A DNA stretch of 60,515 bases from Oscillospiraceae bacterium (GCA_017473015.1 JAFUNP010000003.1:1-60515), one strand, 5' to 3'; shown: positions 45,194 through 57,580, numbered from the stretch's first letter. Notes: generated from the letters alone by a model not told the origin. Program-made: numbers and translations.

Positions 45194-45267
45194 AGTAAAT
45201 TCTCCTTAAAAACTTATTATCTTATATATACACTATTTTGAACGAAAAGGCAATACTGTTCATGAAA

Positions 45268-45296
45268 TTGAAAAAACTTTGTGCCTGTGATATAGT
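45268..45296 (+). promoter_or_regulatory. Promoter of the membrane protein gene divergent from tetR
   Basis: TTGAAA, 17 bp, TATAGT. It lies inside the longest open frame, so translation must begin later, at 45325. Confidence 0.6.
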
Positions 45297-45324
45297 AAAA
45301 TTATTCCACAAGGAGATGAGAAAT

Positions 45325-46098
45325 ATGAATAGTAATGTGTCAAAAGGACAGAAAATTCTGAATATAATAGTGCTTGTTTTCAAGGTAATTGTTTTTTGTA
45401 CATACGGTCTGGCACTTACCGGTGCCGCAGTGTGGCAGCTGGTAAAAACAGCACAGCTGATATACGGTCTTGTGGCAGCGGGAGTGTATCCGGTGGGAAT
45501 GCTTATGTCAAATATCTGCCTGGCCATGTCTTTGGTATGCTTTGCTGCGTATGCATGGCGCTTTGTTTTTAACAAAAAACTGGCATGGCTCAGCTATTCA
45601 AAGCTCAGCCGGTTTCTGGTGATTTTTCTGGTGGGCGCAGCAATGTTTGACGGGATAGACCAGCTGCAGACCGATGACTTTACCTATGCTGCTTATCCGG
45701 GCTATATTACAGAATGGGATACCGACGTGCTTTACTCCACACAGGACTGTGATTATTCTGACACTCTTTATTTTGAAGGCTATATGGATTTTATGGGCAG
45801 CGGCTTCCGTCAGCAGGCCAATGTGTATATAGAGTACGACCGGTCACTGACTGATGCATACCGCATAGAGCTGCACTATAAGGGTCTGCCTGCCGAAATG
45901 TATATAAATTCTGACGGTAATATACACAACATTTCTGTATGGACCACAGACTATGATTATGAGCTTACTGCTGATGATTATGTTTATATGTATAAAAACA
46001 GGGAAAATCTGGAATACTCCAACCCGCTGGCTGTGGAAAAAATAATAATCCGTACAGCCTACCCTGAAAAAATAGATGTTTCAGGAATAGCTGACTGA
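45325..46098 (+). CDS. Three-span membrane protein with extracytoplasmic domain, paralogous ectodomain
   Basis: 257 residues from ATG 45325, nine bases after AAGGAG. Hydrophobic spans lie at about residues 15-38, 50-75 and 95-110; the rest is an acidic, Tyr-rich domain probably outside the membrane. Its AYRIELHYKGLPAEMY, ISVWTTDYDY and AVEKIIIRTAYPEKI segments match EYVLVEIEYRGYQPRVY, ELWINTNAY and YVEKITVYTAYPDKV of the 42.6-kb protein. Function unknown. It is divergent from the TetR gene, which probably controls it. Confidence 0.65.
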   Translation: MNSNVSKGQKILNIIVLVFKVIVFCTYGLALTGAAVWQLVKTAQLIYGLVAAGVYPVGMLMSNICLAMSLVCFAAYAWRFVFNKKLAWLSYSKLSRFLVIFLVGAAMFDGIDQLQTDDFTYAAYPGYITEWDTDVLYSTQDCDYSDTLYFEGYMDFMGSGFRQQANVYIEYDRSLTDAYRIELHYKGLPAEMYINSDGNIHNISVWTTDYDYELTADDYVYMYKNRENLEYSNPLAVEKIIIRTAYPEKIDVSGIAD

Positions 46099-46104
46099 AA
46101 ACAC

Positions 46105-46137
46105 ACCGCTGCAGTATAACACTGCGGCGGTTTTTTA
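46105..46137 (+). terminator. Terminator after the paralogous membrane protein
   Basis: CCGCTGCAGT pairs with ACTGCGGCGG (one G-U), then TTTTTT. Confidence 0.88.
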
Positions 46138-46167
46138 GCATAGAATTACAACTCTACTTTTATTCGG

Positions 46168-46196
46168 TTGTTTATTTTTGGGGGCCGATGTACAAT
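46168..46196 (+). promoter_or_regulatory. Promoter of the XRE-membrane regulator gene
   Basis: TTGTTT, 17 bp, TACAAT. Confidence 0.5.
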
Positions 46197-46221
46197 CATA
46201 TCAGAAAATGAGGTGAATGAA

Positions 46222-47007
46222 ATGTATGATATTAACAGAGAAAAAACCGGGACATTTATTGCAATACTTCGCAAGAAAAAGGGAATGACCCAGAAAGAAC
46301 TGGCGGCGAAATTGTATGTTTCTGACAAGGCTGTGTCAAAATGGGAGACAGGACAAAGTGCACCGGATGTTTCACTGCTGATACCCCTGGCGGAAATACT
46401 GGGCGTTACAGTGACAGAACTTTTGTCGGGCGAAATGTCAGAAAAAGAACAGGCTGTCCCGGCTGAAGATGTGGAAAAACTGGTGAAACAGACCATCAGT
46501 CTTTCAACAGAAACAGATAAAGTTAAATTTGACAGAAAAATTCTTATGTGGTATATGACAAGTTTTATCATTGGTGTATGCGGACTGGTACTTATACGCA
46601 GAAATATATTCGCTAATTACACACCATCTTTGTCAGTGCCTTTTTTGCTGTCAGCGGTTTTTGCAGCCTATTTCTGCTTTTTTACAAAAGAAAAGCTTTC
46701 ATCTTTTTATGACAGCAACAGAGTGACAGTATTTTATGATGGTCCTTTCAGAATGAATCTGCCGGGAGTTTCTTTCAATAACAAAAACTGGTTACCAATA
46801 GTCAGAACTTTCCGCACAGGACTTATGATAATAATGGCTGCTGGACCTTACCTGACACTGACATCACTGTTTTTGTTGGATTTTATCAGTCAGCTGACAG
46901 GTATAACACCTGCGCCGTTAATGTCGTTTGCAGTTTCTTTGCCGTTTTTGGCCAGCTACCTTTTACTTGTGTACTGTGTATGGAAAATTTCAAAAAAATA
47001 TGAATGA
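46222..47007 (+). CDS. XRE-family helix-turn-helix protein with C-terminal membrane domain
   Basis: 261 residues from ATG 46222 (GAGGTGA upstream). Residues 8-65 are the HTH (IAILRKKKGMTQKELAAKLYVSDKAVSKWE, seen as MTQKELAAKL and DKAVSKWE). After a linker come four hydrophobic spans at about 115-135, 140-155, 205-230 and 240-255, so the regulator is tethered to the membrane. Such proteins are common in Firmicutes and often respond to envelope signals; no target is known here. Confidence 0.82.
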   Translation: MYDINREKTGTFIAILRKKKGMTQKELAAKLYVSDKAVSKWETGQSAPDVSLLIPLAEILGVTVTELLSGEMSEKEQAVPAEDVEKLVKQTISLSTETDKVKFDRKILMWYMTSFIIGVCGLVLIRRNIFANYTPSLSVPFLLSAVFAAYFCFFTKEKLSSFYDSNRVTVFYDGPFRMNLPGVSFNNKNWLPIVRTFRTGLMIIMAAGPYLTLTSLFLLDFISQLTGITPAPLMSFAVSLPFLASYLLLVYCVWKISKKYE

Positions 47008-47034
47008 AAAAAGCAGGCATTGCCTGCTTTTTGT
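47008..47034 (+). terminator. Terminator of the XRE-membrane gene
   Basis: AAAAGCAGGC/GCCTGCTTTTT immediately after the stop codon. Confidence 0.92.
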
Positions 47035-47036
47035 TG

Positions 47037-47063
47037 TTGACAGCCAAATAAATATGATATACT
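47037..47063 (+). promoter_or_regulatory. Promoter of the GH2 gene
   Basis: TTGACA and an extended TGATATACT with a short 15-bp spacer. Confidence 0.5.
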
Positions 47064-47093
47064 TATTTCAGTAACTACAACGAGGTATATCTT

Positions 47094-48887
47094 ATGGCTT
47101 CAAATAAAAATCCGCGCCTGACACGGCTGTATACACCGTTTGAAACCGATACCACCCGCTCATGGGAAGAATACCCCCGCCCCCAGTTGAAAAGAGACAG
47201 CTATGTTTCACTGTGCGGCCGGTGGCAGCTGTATGTGCAGAAACACGAAACCACAGTAAAACAGTATTCACGTTTTACACCTATGGGGCGGAAAACAGCG
47301 GTAAAGAAAATAGGTGAGCCTGAATTTGCAGGTGAAATCATAGTTCCTTACCCACCTGAAAGCCGTATTTCCGGTATAGAAAGACAGCTGGCAGAAAATG
47401 AAACCTGGATTTATAAACGCAGTTTTGAACTGACACAAGAGTTTATGAAAGGTAGAGTGATACTTCACTTCGGTGCGGTTGACACCCACGCGCTTGTCAG
47501 AATAAACGGACAGACAGCCGGCGCACACAGCGGCGGTTACACACCTTTCAGTTTTGATATTACAGAACTGGCAAAACCGGGGGAAAACACAATTGAGGTG
47601 GAAGTACGGGATACTCTGGATATTGATTTTTCCTTTGGCAAACAGACCAAAAGCCGCGGCGGTATGTGGTACACTCCTGTCAGCGGTATCTGGCAGCCGG
47701 TGTGGATTGAAAGTGTGTGTGAAAATCATATCACATCACTGCGACTGACACCATCACTGGGCAGTATTACCATAGAAACAGCCGGCGGTGAAGAGGAAAA
47801 GACAGTGGTTATCTCCACTCCACAGGGTTATGTTTCACATAAATTTACCGGTGACAAAGCAGTTTTACCGGTGGAAAACCCTGTGAACTGGACGCCGGAT
47901 AATCCATATCTGTACACATTCACCCTCTACTGCGGTGAGGACAAAATCGACTCCTATTTCGCACTGCGCACAGTGACAATCGAAAAGGTGAAGGGACAGA
48001 GCTATATCTGTCTCAACGGCAAACCTTTCTTTTTTCATGCACTGCTGGACCAGGGCTATTATTCTGATGGTATCTATACTCCGGCCACTCCGGCAGGCTT
48101 TGAGTATGATATACTCACGATGAAGCGTCTGGGCTTCAACACCCTGCGCAAACATATCAAGGTGGAGCCGGATATGTTCTATTATCTCTGTGACAAGCAC
48201 GGTATGCTGGTTTTCCAGGATATGATGAATGCCGGAAAATACAACTACATTATAGACACTGTTCTGCCAACCATCGGTATGAAGCGCGGTGTAACCCATA
48301 AGCCTACTGAAAAACGCAGACAGTTTTTTGAAAATGAATGCCGTGAAATAACCGACCTGTTGTACAACCATCCATCCGTGGTCTATTACACAATTTTTAA
48401 CGAAGGCTGGGGTCAGTACGAGGCAGACAGAATTTATGCAGAACTGAAAGCATACGACCCTACCCGTGTGTGGGATGCCACATCCGGTTGGTTTTTTGAA
48501 AAAGACAGCGATGTGGACAGTCACCACATCTATTTCCGCAGGGTAAAGTTGAAAGCAAAAACTGCAAGACCGCTGGTTCTGTCGGAGTTCGGCGGTTACT
48601 CTTACAAAGTGCCGGACCATTCATTCAACCTGGACAATGAATACGGCTACAAAAAATTTTCATCACAGGCTGACCTTTCTGCAGGACTGCAGGGAATGTA
48701 TATGAACGATATAGTGCCGGCCATTAAAAACGGTCTCAATGCCGCAGTGCTTACCCAGGTCAGCGATGTGGAGGACGAAACCAACGGACTGGTTACCTAT
48801 GACCGCCAGGTAATAAAAGTAGAAGAAAAGGCAATGCAGGATATGGCTCAGCGGCTGTATGCCACTTTTGCAGAGAAAGTGAAATAA
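47094..48887 (+). CDS. Glycoside hydrolase family 2 protein
   Basis: 597 residues. N-terminal sugar-binding jelly roll (ENETWIYKRSFEL, ILHFGAVDTHALVRINGQ, GGYTPFSFDITE), immunoglobulin-like middle domain, then the TIM barrel. TIFNEGWGQY near residue 436 holds the acid/base Glu and VLSEFGGYSY near 497 the nucleophile. The family hydrolyses beta-galactosides, glucuronides or mannosides; the exact sugar is not clear. There is no signal peptide, so it works on imported oligosaccharides. It is followed after 12 bases by a DUF1653 gene. Confidence 0.9.
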   Translation: MASNKNPRLTRLYTPFETDTTRSWEEYPRPQLKRDSYVSLCGRWQLYVQKHETTVKQYSRFTPMGRKTAVKKIGEPEFAGEIIVPYPPESRISGIERQLAENETWIYKRSFELTQEFMKGRVILHFGAVDTHALVRINGQTAGAHSGGYTPFSFDITELAKPGENTIEVEVRDTLDIDFSFGKQTKSRGGMWYTPVSGIWQPVWIESVCENHITSLRLTPSLGSITIETAGGEEEKTVVISTPQGYVSHKFTGDKAVLPVENPVNWTPDNPYLYTFTLYCGEDKIDSYFALRTVTIEKVKGQSYICLNGKPFFFHALLDQGYYSDGIYTPATPAGFEYDILTMKRLGFNTLRKHIKVEPDMFYYLCDKHGMLVFQDMMNAGKYNYIIDTVLPTIGMKRGVTHKPTEKRRQFFENECREITDLLYNHPSVVYYTIFNEGWGQYEADRIYAELKAYDPTRVWDATSGWFFEKDSDVDSHHIYFRRVKLKAKTARPLVLSEFGGYSYKVPDHSFNLDNEYGYKKFSSQADLSAGLQGMYMNDIVPAIKNGLNAAVLTQVSDVEDETNGLVTYDRQVIKVEEKAMQDMAQRLYATFAEKVK

Positions 48888-48899
48888 GGAGACACAACC

Positions 48900-49118
48900 A
48901 TGGATATAAAACCGGGGATTTACCGCCATTTTAAAGGGAATATGTACAAAGTGCTGTACAATGCCAGACATTCTGAAACCATGGAAGCTATGGTGGTGTA
49001 TCAGGCACTTTATGGCGAAAGAGGGATATGGGTGCGACCGGCAACCATGTTCCGGGAGACAGTCATCCGTGATGGAAAAACCTTTCCGCGATTCACATTT
49101 GTTTCCACAGATGAATAA
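48900..49118 (+). CDS. DUF1653 small protein
   Basis: 72 residues. KPGIYRHFKGNMYKVLYNARHSET, VVYQALYGERGIWVRP and a closing RFTFV are typical of DUF1653, a small beta-rich family of unknown function. It is translated from AAGGAG and is the second gene of the GH2 transcript, although the family is not specific to sugar metabolism. Confidence 0.88.
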   Translation: MDIKPGIYRHFKGNMYKVLYNARHSETMEAMVVYQALYGERGIWVRPATMFRETVIRDGKTFPRFTFVSTDE

Positions 49119-49124
49119 AATACC

Positions 49125-49157
49125 AATCAGCAGGTGTATGCCTGCTGATTTTTTTGT
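49125..49157 (+). terminator. Terminator of the GH2-DUF1653 operon
   Basis: AATCAGCAGG/CCTGCTGATT with a TGTATG loop and TTTTTTT. Confidence 0.92.
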
Positions 49158-49600
49158 TCAAAGCAAAGGTATGCGTTGATTAGAACCGGATTGGTGAAAC
49201 AAAATGAAAACAGGGAGCAGAAATATCAGATATTCATTATTATTGATGTTATCGATAAAAAAATCTACATATTACACAAATTTTACATTAAAAAATATAC
49301 TTTTATACAAATCGCTATAAAAATATTTAATATATGTAATAAAAAACAGGAAATTGAATTAATATTATTATGTATATATAATGATATTATATAAAAAATA
49401 AAGAAAATAATATTTTATGGATAATATTTTATCGGTTTTTGTCAAAATGATAAAAAAAATATCGATTTGAAAGTAAAGTTTTGGTAAGTCATATAATTGA
49501 AATTTTAAATAAGAATACTGTATGATAAGATTACTGAAAGAGGACCGGGGTATATACTCTGTCGCCCGACTTTCGGATATAGCTTGGCGGAGGGATACTG
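49158..49600. other. AT-rich intergenic region upstream of the ATP synthase operon
   Basis: Over 400 bases of very AT-rich DNA. It holds short open frames without ribosome sites. The only signal I support is the promoter near its right end. Confidence 0.6.
49467..49497 (+). promoter_or_regulatory. Probable promoter of the atp operon
   Basis: TTGAAA and TATAAT with a 19-bp spacer; the leader is about 100 bases. Confidence 0.45.
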
Positions 49601-49855
49601 ATGAACAACAGAAACAATATGTGGTACAATCTCAGCCTGCTCAGCCAGCTGGCAATATCCTTTCTCACTCCCATATTCCTGATGATTTTTGTCTGCACAT
49701 GGCGGAAAAGCAAATTCGCTCTGGGCGACTGGATAATTATAGCAGGGATATTGCTGGGAATGGGCAGTGGAATTTCCAGTGTATGGGTATATCTGAAAAA
49801 GTCAATAAAAGATGCTGAAAAACAGCAGCAGGAGTATGAAAATCAATTCAGGTAA
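49601..49855 (+). CDS. atpZ: AtpZ/AtpI-family small membrane protein
   Basis: 84 residues with two hydrophobic spans (LAISFLTPIFLMIFVC and IIIAGILLGMGSGISSVWVYL) and a charged C-terminus rich in Lys, Glu and Gln. It matches the AtpZ-type gene that opens many Na+ ATP synthase operons and is thought to aid c-ring assembly or Mg2+ uptake. GGAGGG precedes the ATG. First gene of the operon; the next starts 13 bases on. Confidence 0.8.
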   Translation: MNNRNNMWYNLSLLSQLAISFLTPIFLMIFVCTWRKSKFALGDWIIIAGILLGMGSGISSVWVYLKKSIKDAEKQQQEYENQFR

Positions 49856-49868
49856 AGGAGGAAATACT

Positions 49869-50255
49869 ATGTCATTCAAAAATACTCGGATTGATAAGAA
49901 TTTTGAAAAAGTCACTAAAGTGAATATTGTACTTACATTAATTGAGAATATTGCGTTTTTTGCGCTGGGTAAATGGGACTATACCGTACTTCTCGGTTCT
50001 TTATGGGGACTGGGCATGACTACATTGTTCTTCTTTATGATATGTATATCAGTGCCCCGTGCACTGGCACTGCAGGACCCGGATATGGCGGCAAACGCAA
50101 TCAAAGCCTCACAGCTTAAAAGAACTGCGGTGCTGGCAGTAGGTATAGTGATAGCCATAAAATTTCCACATTTTTATTGGCCTGCGGCACTGATACCTCT
50201 GCTCTTTACCCGTATTTCAATATTTACACTTCACCTTGACAGAGAGGAGGAATAA
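49869..50255 (+). CDS. atpI: ATP synthase subunit I
   Basis: 128 residues from ATG 49869, six bases after AAAGGAGG (the longer frame overlaps atpZ). Four hydrophobic spans in the AtpI pattern, with a basic loop (KASQLKRTA). AtpI acts as a chaperone for c-ring assembly in Na+ and H+ enzymes. Three bases separate its stop from atpB. Confidence 0.85.
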   Translation: MSFKNTRIDKNFEKVTKVNIVLTLIENIAFFALGKWDYTVLLGSLWGLGMTTLFFFMICISVPRALALQDPDMAANAIKASQLKRTAVLAVGIVIAIKFPHFYWPAALIPLLFTRISIFTLHLDREEE

Positions 50256-50258
50256 AGA

Positions 50259-50993
50259 ATGGATGTTGCCATTAACGGACCTAAGATATTGTTTACACTG
50301 CCTTTTGCAGGGGGCATCAATATCACAGAGTCCGTAGTTCACGGATGGCTGGTAGTGGCCGTGGTTACAGGGGTATGCTATTGGCTGACCAGAGACCTGT
50401 CGGTGACTAATCCGTCCAGAAAACAGATTATCGCTGAAAAACTGGTTACATTGGTTCAGGGGCTGGTTGACGCCAACATGGGTCCACAGTGGAAACACAT
50501 GGTACCGTATATCGGTACGCTGTTCGCTTTCAGCTTTTTGTCCAGTGTAATGAGTGTAGCAGGTCTGCGAAGCCCTACGGCTGACTTTTCCGTTACACTT
50601 GCAATGGCTCTTGTAACATTTGTACTGATAGAGTTCTATTATTACAAATCAAAAGGTCTGCTGGGATTTTTCACCCGTCTTACAGAACCTGTAATCGTTA
50701 TGACACCTATGAATATCATCGGTGAATTTGCCACTCCGCTGTCAATGTCACTGCGTCATTTCGGCAATATAGCATCAGGCGCAGTTATCACAGCTTTGGT
50801 TTACGGCGCATTGGCCGCACTGTCCCAGTTTATTCTGGGCTGGATACCAAATACATTTATAGCAAATATCCCTATAGCACAGGTTGGTCTGCCAGCAGTT
50901 CTGTCGGTATATTTTGACCTGTTCTCAAGCGCAATTCAGGCTTACATTTTTGTTATGCTGACAATGGCAAACATTGCCGGCACAGCAGATTAG
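50259..50993 (+). CDS. atpB: ATP synthase subunit a
   Basis: 244 residues, five to six spans. The essential stator Arg is in MSLRHFGNIASG near residue 167, and the preceding EFATPLS and the C-terminal YFDLFSSAIQAYIFVMLTM are typical of the family. It forms the ion half-channels against the c ring. AGGAGG lies before the ATG. Confidence 0.95.
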   Translation: MDVAINGPKILFTLPFAGGINITESVVHGWLVVAVVTGVCYWLTRDLSVTNPSRKQIIAEKLVTLVQGLVDANMGPQWKHMVPYIGTLFAFSFLSSVMSVAGLRSPTADFSVTLAMALVTFVLIEFYYYKSKGLLGFFTRLTEPVIVMTPMNIIGEFATPLSMSLRHFGNIASGAVITALVYGALAALSQFILGWIPNTFIANIPIAQVGLPAVLSVYFDLFSSAIQAYIFVMLTMANIAGTAD

Positions 50994-51018
50994 TAAAATA
51001 TATTTAAAAATCAGTTAA

Positions 51019-51315
<297 letters not shown>

Positions 51316-51367
51316 TTGCAGGTTATCTTGGTACAAAAGATAAAACTGTGAAAGGAGGCACTTTCAA

Positions 51368-51868
51368 TTGAAATATCTTGAATTTTTTACTATTGATGTA
51401 TGGACCATGATTTTTACATGGATAAACATGGCTATACTCTTTACCGTAGTAAAAATGCTTTTATTCAAACCGGTTATGAAAATCCTGGACCAGCGTGATG
51501 CAGAAATCAAAAAGATTTATGACGATGCAAACCAGGCCAATGAACAGGCAGAAAACCTGAAACGGGAATACGATGCCAAAATGGCACGGGCCAGGGAAGA
51601 AGCCGGCGAAATTATAAAACAGGCCACACTGTCTGCACAGAGAAGAGAAGCAGAAATCATCTCTGATGCACAGGAAAAGGCCAATATAATGACAAAAAGA
51701 GCAGAAGCTGAAATTGCCCAGGAACGCAAAAAGGCATATCAGGAAATCAAAAGCGAAATTTCCGATATTTCTGTGGCAATTGCAGGCAAAATGGTACAGC
51801 GTGAAATCACTGCCAAAGACCATGAAGCTCTTATCTCACAGTTTATTGAGAATGTGGGTGAAGTATAA
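51368..51868 (+). CDS. atpF: ATP synthase subunit b
   Basis: 166 residues from a TTG nine bases after AAAGGAGG. One N-terminal span (WTMIFTWINMAILFTVVKMLLF) leads into a long coiled coil of alternating Ala, Glu, Lys and Arg. It is the peripheral stalk joining subunit a to F1. Its stop and the atpH start overlap in TAATG. Confidence 0.93.
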   Translation: MKYLEFFTIDVWTMIFTWINMAILFTVVKMLLFKPVMKILDQRDAEIKKIYDDANQANEQAENLKREYDAKMARAREEAGEIIKQATLSAQRREAEIISDAQEKANIMTKRAEAEIAQERKKAYQEIKSEISDISVAIAGKMVQREITAKDHEALISQFIENVGEV

Positions 51869-52407
51869 TGAGCAATCTGTCTTCTATGTACGCAGACGCC
51901 CTCTTTGAAATAGCTCTGGAGGAAAACCGGGCCGCAGAGATTCTCGACCAGTCCACAGTCATAACACAGGTTATAAAGGAAAACCGGGACTTTGCCCGTT
52001 TCCTTGCAGCGCCTATGATTGAAAAAGATGAGAAAACCGATTTTGTGGACAAGGTGTTCGGCGGTCATATAAATAAAAATCTGCTGAATTTTATGAAAGT
52101 AATGATTCAGCGAAAGGACGCAGCTGTTCTTACAGAAAGCCTTGTACAGTACGAAAAACTGTACAACAAGCATTTCAATATAGAAAAAGCTGTGGCTGTT
52201 ACAGCTGTGCCAATGAGCCGGGAGCTGCAGGCAAAGCTCACTGAAAAGCTGGAAAAAGTTACAGGCAAAACAATCGTCCTTACCAATAAGGTTGATGAAG
52301 GCTGCCTGGGCGGTGTAATCCTGCAGTTCAGTGATATGCAGATAAATGACTCTATTGCGCAGAAACTTGAAACATTGAAAAATCAACTTAAAAATATAAA
52401 TCGGTAA
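51868..52407 (+). CDS. atpH: ATP synthase subunit delta
   Basis: 179 residues. The helical N-terminal domain begins SSMYADALFEIALEE, and the C-terminal part has AVAVTAVPMSRELQAKLTEKLEKVTGKTI and GCLGGVILQFSDMQINDSI. It links the b dimer to the F1 crown. The 1-base overlap with atpF implies coupled translation. Confidence 0.92.
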   Translation: MSNLSSMYADALFEIALEENRAAEILDQSTVITQVIKENRDFARFLAAPMIEKDEKTDFVDKVFGGHINKNLLNFMKVMIQRKDAAVLTESLVQYEKLYNKHFNIEKAVAVTAVPMSRELQAKLTEKLEKVTGKTIVLTNKVDEGCLGGVILQFSDMQINDSIAQKLETLKNQLKNINR

Positions 52408-52421
52408 ATCCGAAATCTTGA

Positions 52422-53954
<1,533 letters not shown>

Positions 53955-53974
53955 GAGAAAGGAAGGTGTAAGCT

Positions 53975-54829
53975 ATGGCAAGCGGTTCAATGAAAGAAAT
54001 AAAATTGCGCATTAAAAGCGTAGAAAGCACCATGCAGATAACCAAAGCCATGGAACTTGTTGCTTCTTCCAAACTGAGAAAAGCCCGTGAAAGGGTAGAG
54101 AAGGCCAGACCGTACTTTTTGGAACTTCACGATACCCTCAGCGATATTGTGGCTGCCAACACCGATTTTTCTTCCGAGTATCTGGTACAGCGTCCGGTAA
54201 AAAAATCAGGCTATGTACTGATTGCCGGCGACAGAGGCCTGGCAGGCGGTTATAACAACAATATGTTCAAATTCTTTACTGAACACAGTGAGAACAAGAA
54301 CGTATGCGTTATCCCTGTAGGCAAAAAGGCAGTGGAATTTTGTAAAAGAAGAAACATTGAAATTGTAACGGACAGATATGCCCAGGTAGAGGATATCACC
54401 ACATCTGACTGCTCTGACATCGGCGGTATGATGGCCGACCTGTTCAAAGCAGGGGATATCGATGAATTCTTTATCGGCTATACCACTTTTGTGTCCATGC
54501 TGTCACAGTCACCGGAAATGGTGCAGATTCTTCCTATTGTCAGCATAGATACAGATGTGGAAAATAAATCAGCGTCCGTTATTGAATATGAGCCGGGTGC
54601 AGAAGCGCTGTTTGATATGATAGTGCCTATGTACGTTTCCGGTATGACATACGGTGCCATAACAGAAAGCTGGGCCAGTGAACTGGCCGCACGCCGCACC
54701 GCTATGGATGCCGCCTCCAAAAACGCCAAAGAAATCGTGGCCAACCTGTCACTGGAATACAATCGTGCCCGTCAGGCCGCTATCACACAGGAAATCACAG
54801 AAATAGTCGGCGGCGCAGGCGAGGGTTAA
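53975..54829 (+). CDS. atpG: ATP synthase subunit gamma
   Basis: 284 residues. The N-terminal helix IKLRIKSVESTMQITKAMELVASSKLRKA (marked by MQITKAMELVA) and the C-terminal helix RRTAMDAASKNAKEIV flank a Rossmann-like middle domain with GDRGLAGGYN. It is the central rotor shaft. Confidence 0.95.
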   Translation: MASGSMKEIKLRIKSVESTMQITKAMELVASSKLRKARERVEKARPYFLELHDTLSDIVAANTDFSSEYLVQRPVKKSGYVLIAGDRGLAGGYNNNMFKFFTEHSENKNVCVIPVGKKAVEFCKRRNIEIVTDRYAQVEDITTSDCSDIGGMMADLFKAGDIDEFFIGYTTFVSMLSQSPEMVQILPIVSIDTDVENKSASVIEYEPGAEALFDMIVPMYVSGMTYGAITESWASELAARRTAMDAASKNAKEIVANLSLEYNRARQAAITQEITEIVGGAGEG

Positions 54830-54850
54830 AATTTCCCTATATTTATATAA

Positions 54851-56269
<1,419 letters not shown>

Positions 56270-56272
56270 CTG

Positions 56273-56677
56273 ATGCCAGCATTCAACCTTAAAATCGTGA
56301 CACCTCATGGTGTTCATTACGAAGGCGAAGCCGAGGCTATCACAGTGCGTTCCGTTACAGGCGATGTATCTGTATGGCCTAATCACGTAAACCTGGTTAC
56401 AGCTCTGGGTGTAGGCAAAGCATCGGTTACTGTAAATGGTGTCAGACGCACTGCGGCCTGTGCATCAGGCGTGCTTTCCGTGCTGAAAAATGATGTTACC
56501 GTCCTGGCAAACACATTTGAATGGAAAGAAGATATCGACCTGGAAAGAGCAAGAGAAAATCTTGCCAGATACAAGGAAGAACTGAAAAATGCCAAGGATA
56601 AAAAAGAAATTTCTATGGCAAAAATCAGAATCCAGCGTGAACTTACCCGCGAAGCAGTAAAAACAGAAAAAGAATAA
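56273..56677 (+). CDS. atpC: ATP synthase subunit epsilon
   Basis: 134 residues. Beta-sandwich N-terminal domain (FNLKIVTPHGVHYEGEA, LSVLKNDVTVLA) and a helical C-terminal hairpin rich in Lys and Glu. It couples and inhibits F1. Last gene of the operon, before a strong terminator. Confidence 0.94.
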   Translation: MPAFNLKIVTPHGVHYEGEAEAITVRSVTGDVSVWPNHVNLVTALGVGKASVTVNGVRRTAACASGVLSVLKNDVTVLANTFEWKEDIDLERARENLARYKEELKNAKDKKEISMAKIRIQRELTREAVKTEKE

Positions 56678-56685
56678 GCAAAACT

Positions 56686-56717
56686 AAAAGCCGCTGTATA
56701 CACAGCGGCTTTTTTGT
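56686..56717 (+). terminator. Terminator of the atp operon
   Basis: AAAAGCCGCTGT/ACAGCGGCTTTT with an ATAC loop and a run of six T. Confidence 0.95.
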
Positions 56718-56828
56718 GTGAGATTATAAATCAGAAATTACAGTGAGATTCAGCTATCTGTATCGTTCAGGGTTACAGAACTTCACTTTCTCAAGAAATG
56801 ATATATTTTTCTGCACAAAACGGAAATT

Positions 56829-56864
56829 CTGTCATTCTGAGGAGTTAAGCGACGAAGAATCTCA
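56829..56864. repeat. Dispersed repeat fragment
   Basis: TGTCATTCTGAGGAG...CGACGAAGAATCTC text, a module scattered in many Firmicute genomes. It ends ten bases from the flavoprotein stop codon. Confidence 0.6.
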
Positions 56865-56873
56865 TCTTGTATT

Positions 56874-57524
56874 TTACCAGCCTTTTTCTGCCATTTCTCT
56901 GCCCATATCACAGGCATTCTGCATTTCAGCAGGGAATACTGTTTCGCGGCGTTCTTTTTTTGCTTCAACATCAAAATTAGTCCAGTTGTATCTGTCGTAA
57001 TTGTTTACCTGCAATGTGTTACCGCATACCAGTGTTTTCACCGGACCGATAAAGTGGCTTATTGTGCCTGCATAACCTTCCAGTCTGGCTGTGTAGCCCA
57101 TCTGGTCATAAATTTCCTGCGGGGCGTTGCTGGTCATAACCAGCATTACCGGTATTTTTCTTTCACTGTAGCTGGATGGTTCTTTTTTGTATGTGATATA
57201 CTGGAAAATCAGCCTTTCATACAGCGCTCTCATACCTGCGGTAATATCCCCCAGATAGTTGGGGCTGCCCAGAATAAGCCCGTCTGCAGTCCTGATATCC
57301 TCCAGCAGTTCGGCCATACCGTCAGGGTATACGCATTTGCCTTTGTTTGGCTCCAGTTTGCAGGCAAAGCAGGATTTACAGCCACCGCAGTTATCCATTC
57401 TGTACAGGTCGTATACCTTTACCTCTGCGCCGGCTTCCTTTGCGCCTTTTGCAGCTTCATTTATAAGAATATCAGTATTCCAGCCTTTTCTCGGGCTGCC
57501 GTTTACAGCAATTATCTTTTTCAT
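56874..57524 (-). CDS. NADPH-dependent FMN reductase / iron-sulfur flavoprotein-like
   Basis: 216 residues. Flavodoxin-like fold with AVNGSPRKGWNTDILI (phosphate loop for FMN), a compact Cys motif CGGCKSCFACK near residue 46 as in iron-sulfur flavoproteins, and LILGSPNYLGDITAGMRALYERL. Probably a cytoplasmic electron-transfer enzyme; partner unknown. CGGAGG precedes the ATG. Confidence 0.85.
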   Translation of the reverse strand: MKKIIAVNGSPRKGWNTDILINEAAKGAKEAGAEVKVYDLYRMDNCGGCKSCFACKLEPNKGKCVYPDGMAELLEDIRTADGLILGSPNYLGDITAGMRALYERLIFQYITYKKEPSSYSERKIPVMLVMTSNAPQEIYDQMGYTARLEGYAGTISHFIGPVKTLVCGNTLQVNNYDRYNWTNFDVEAKKERRETVFPAEMQNACDMGREMAEKGW

Positions 57525-57551
57525 AATATTCCTCCGTTAGTCATTAAAAAA

Positions 57552-57580
57552 ATTATATATCTACTGTATTTTATTGTCAA
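57552..57580 (-). promoter_or_regulatory. Consensus promoter of the flavoprotein gene
   Basis: Minus strand TTGACA, 17 bp, TATAAT, both perfect. Confidence 0.85.

Noticed and set aside
49176-49394. 72-codon frame upstream of the atp operon
   Set aside because: Ile/Lys-rich product of AT-rich DNA with no ribosome site.
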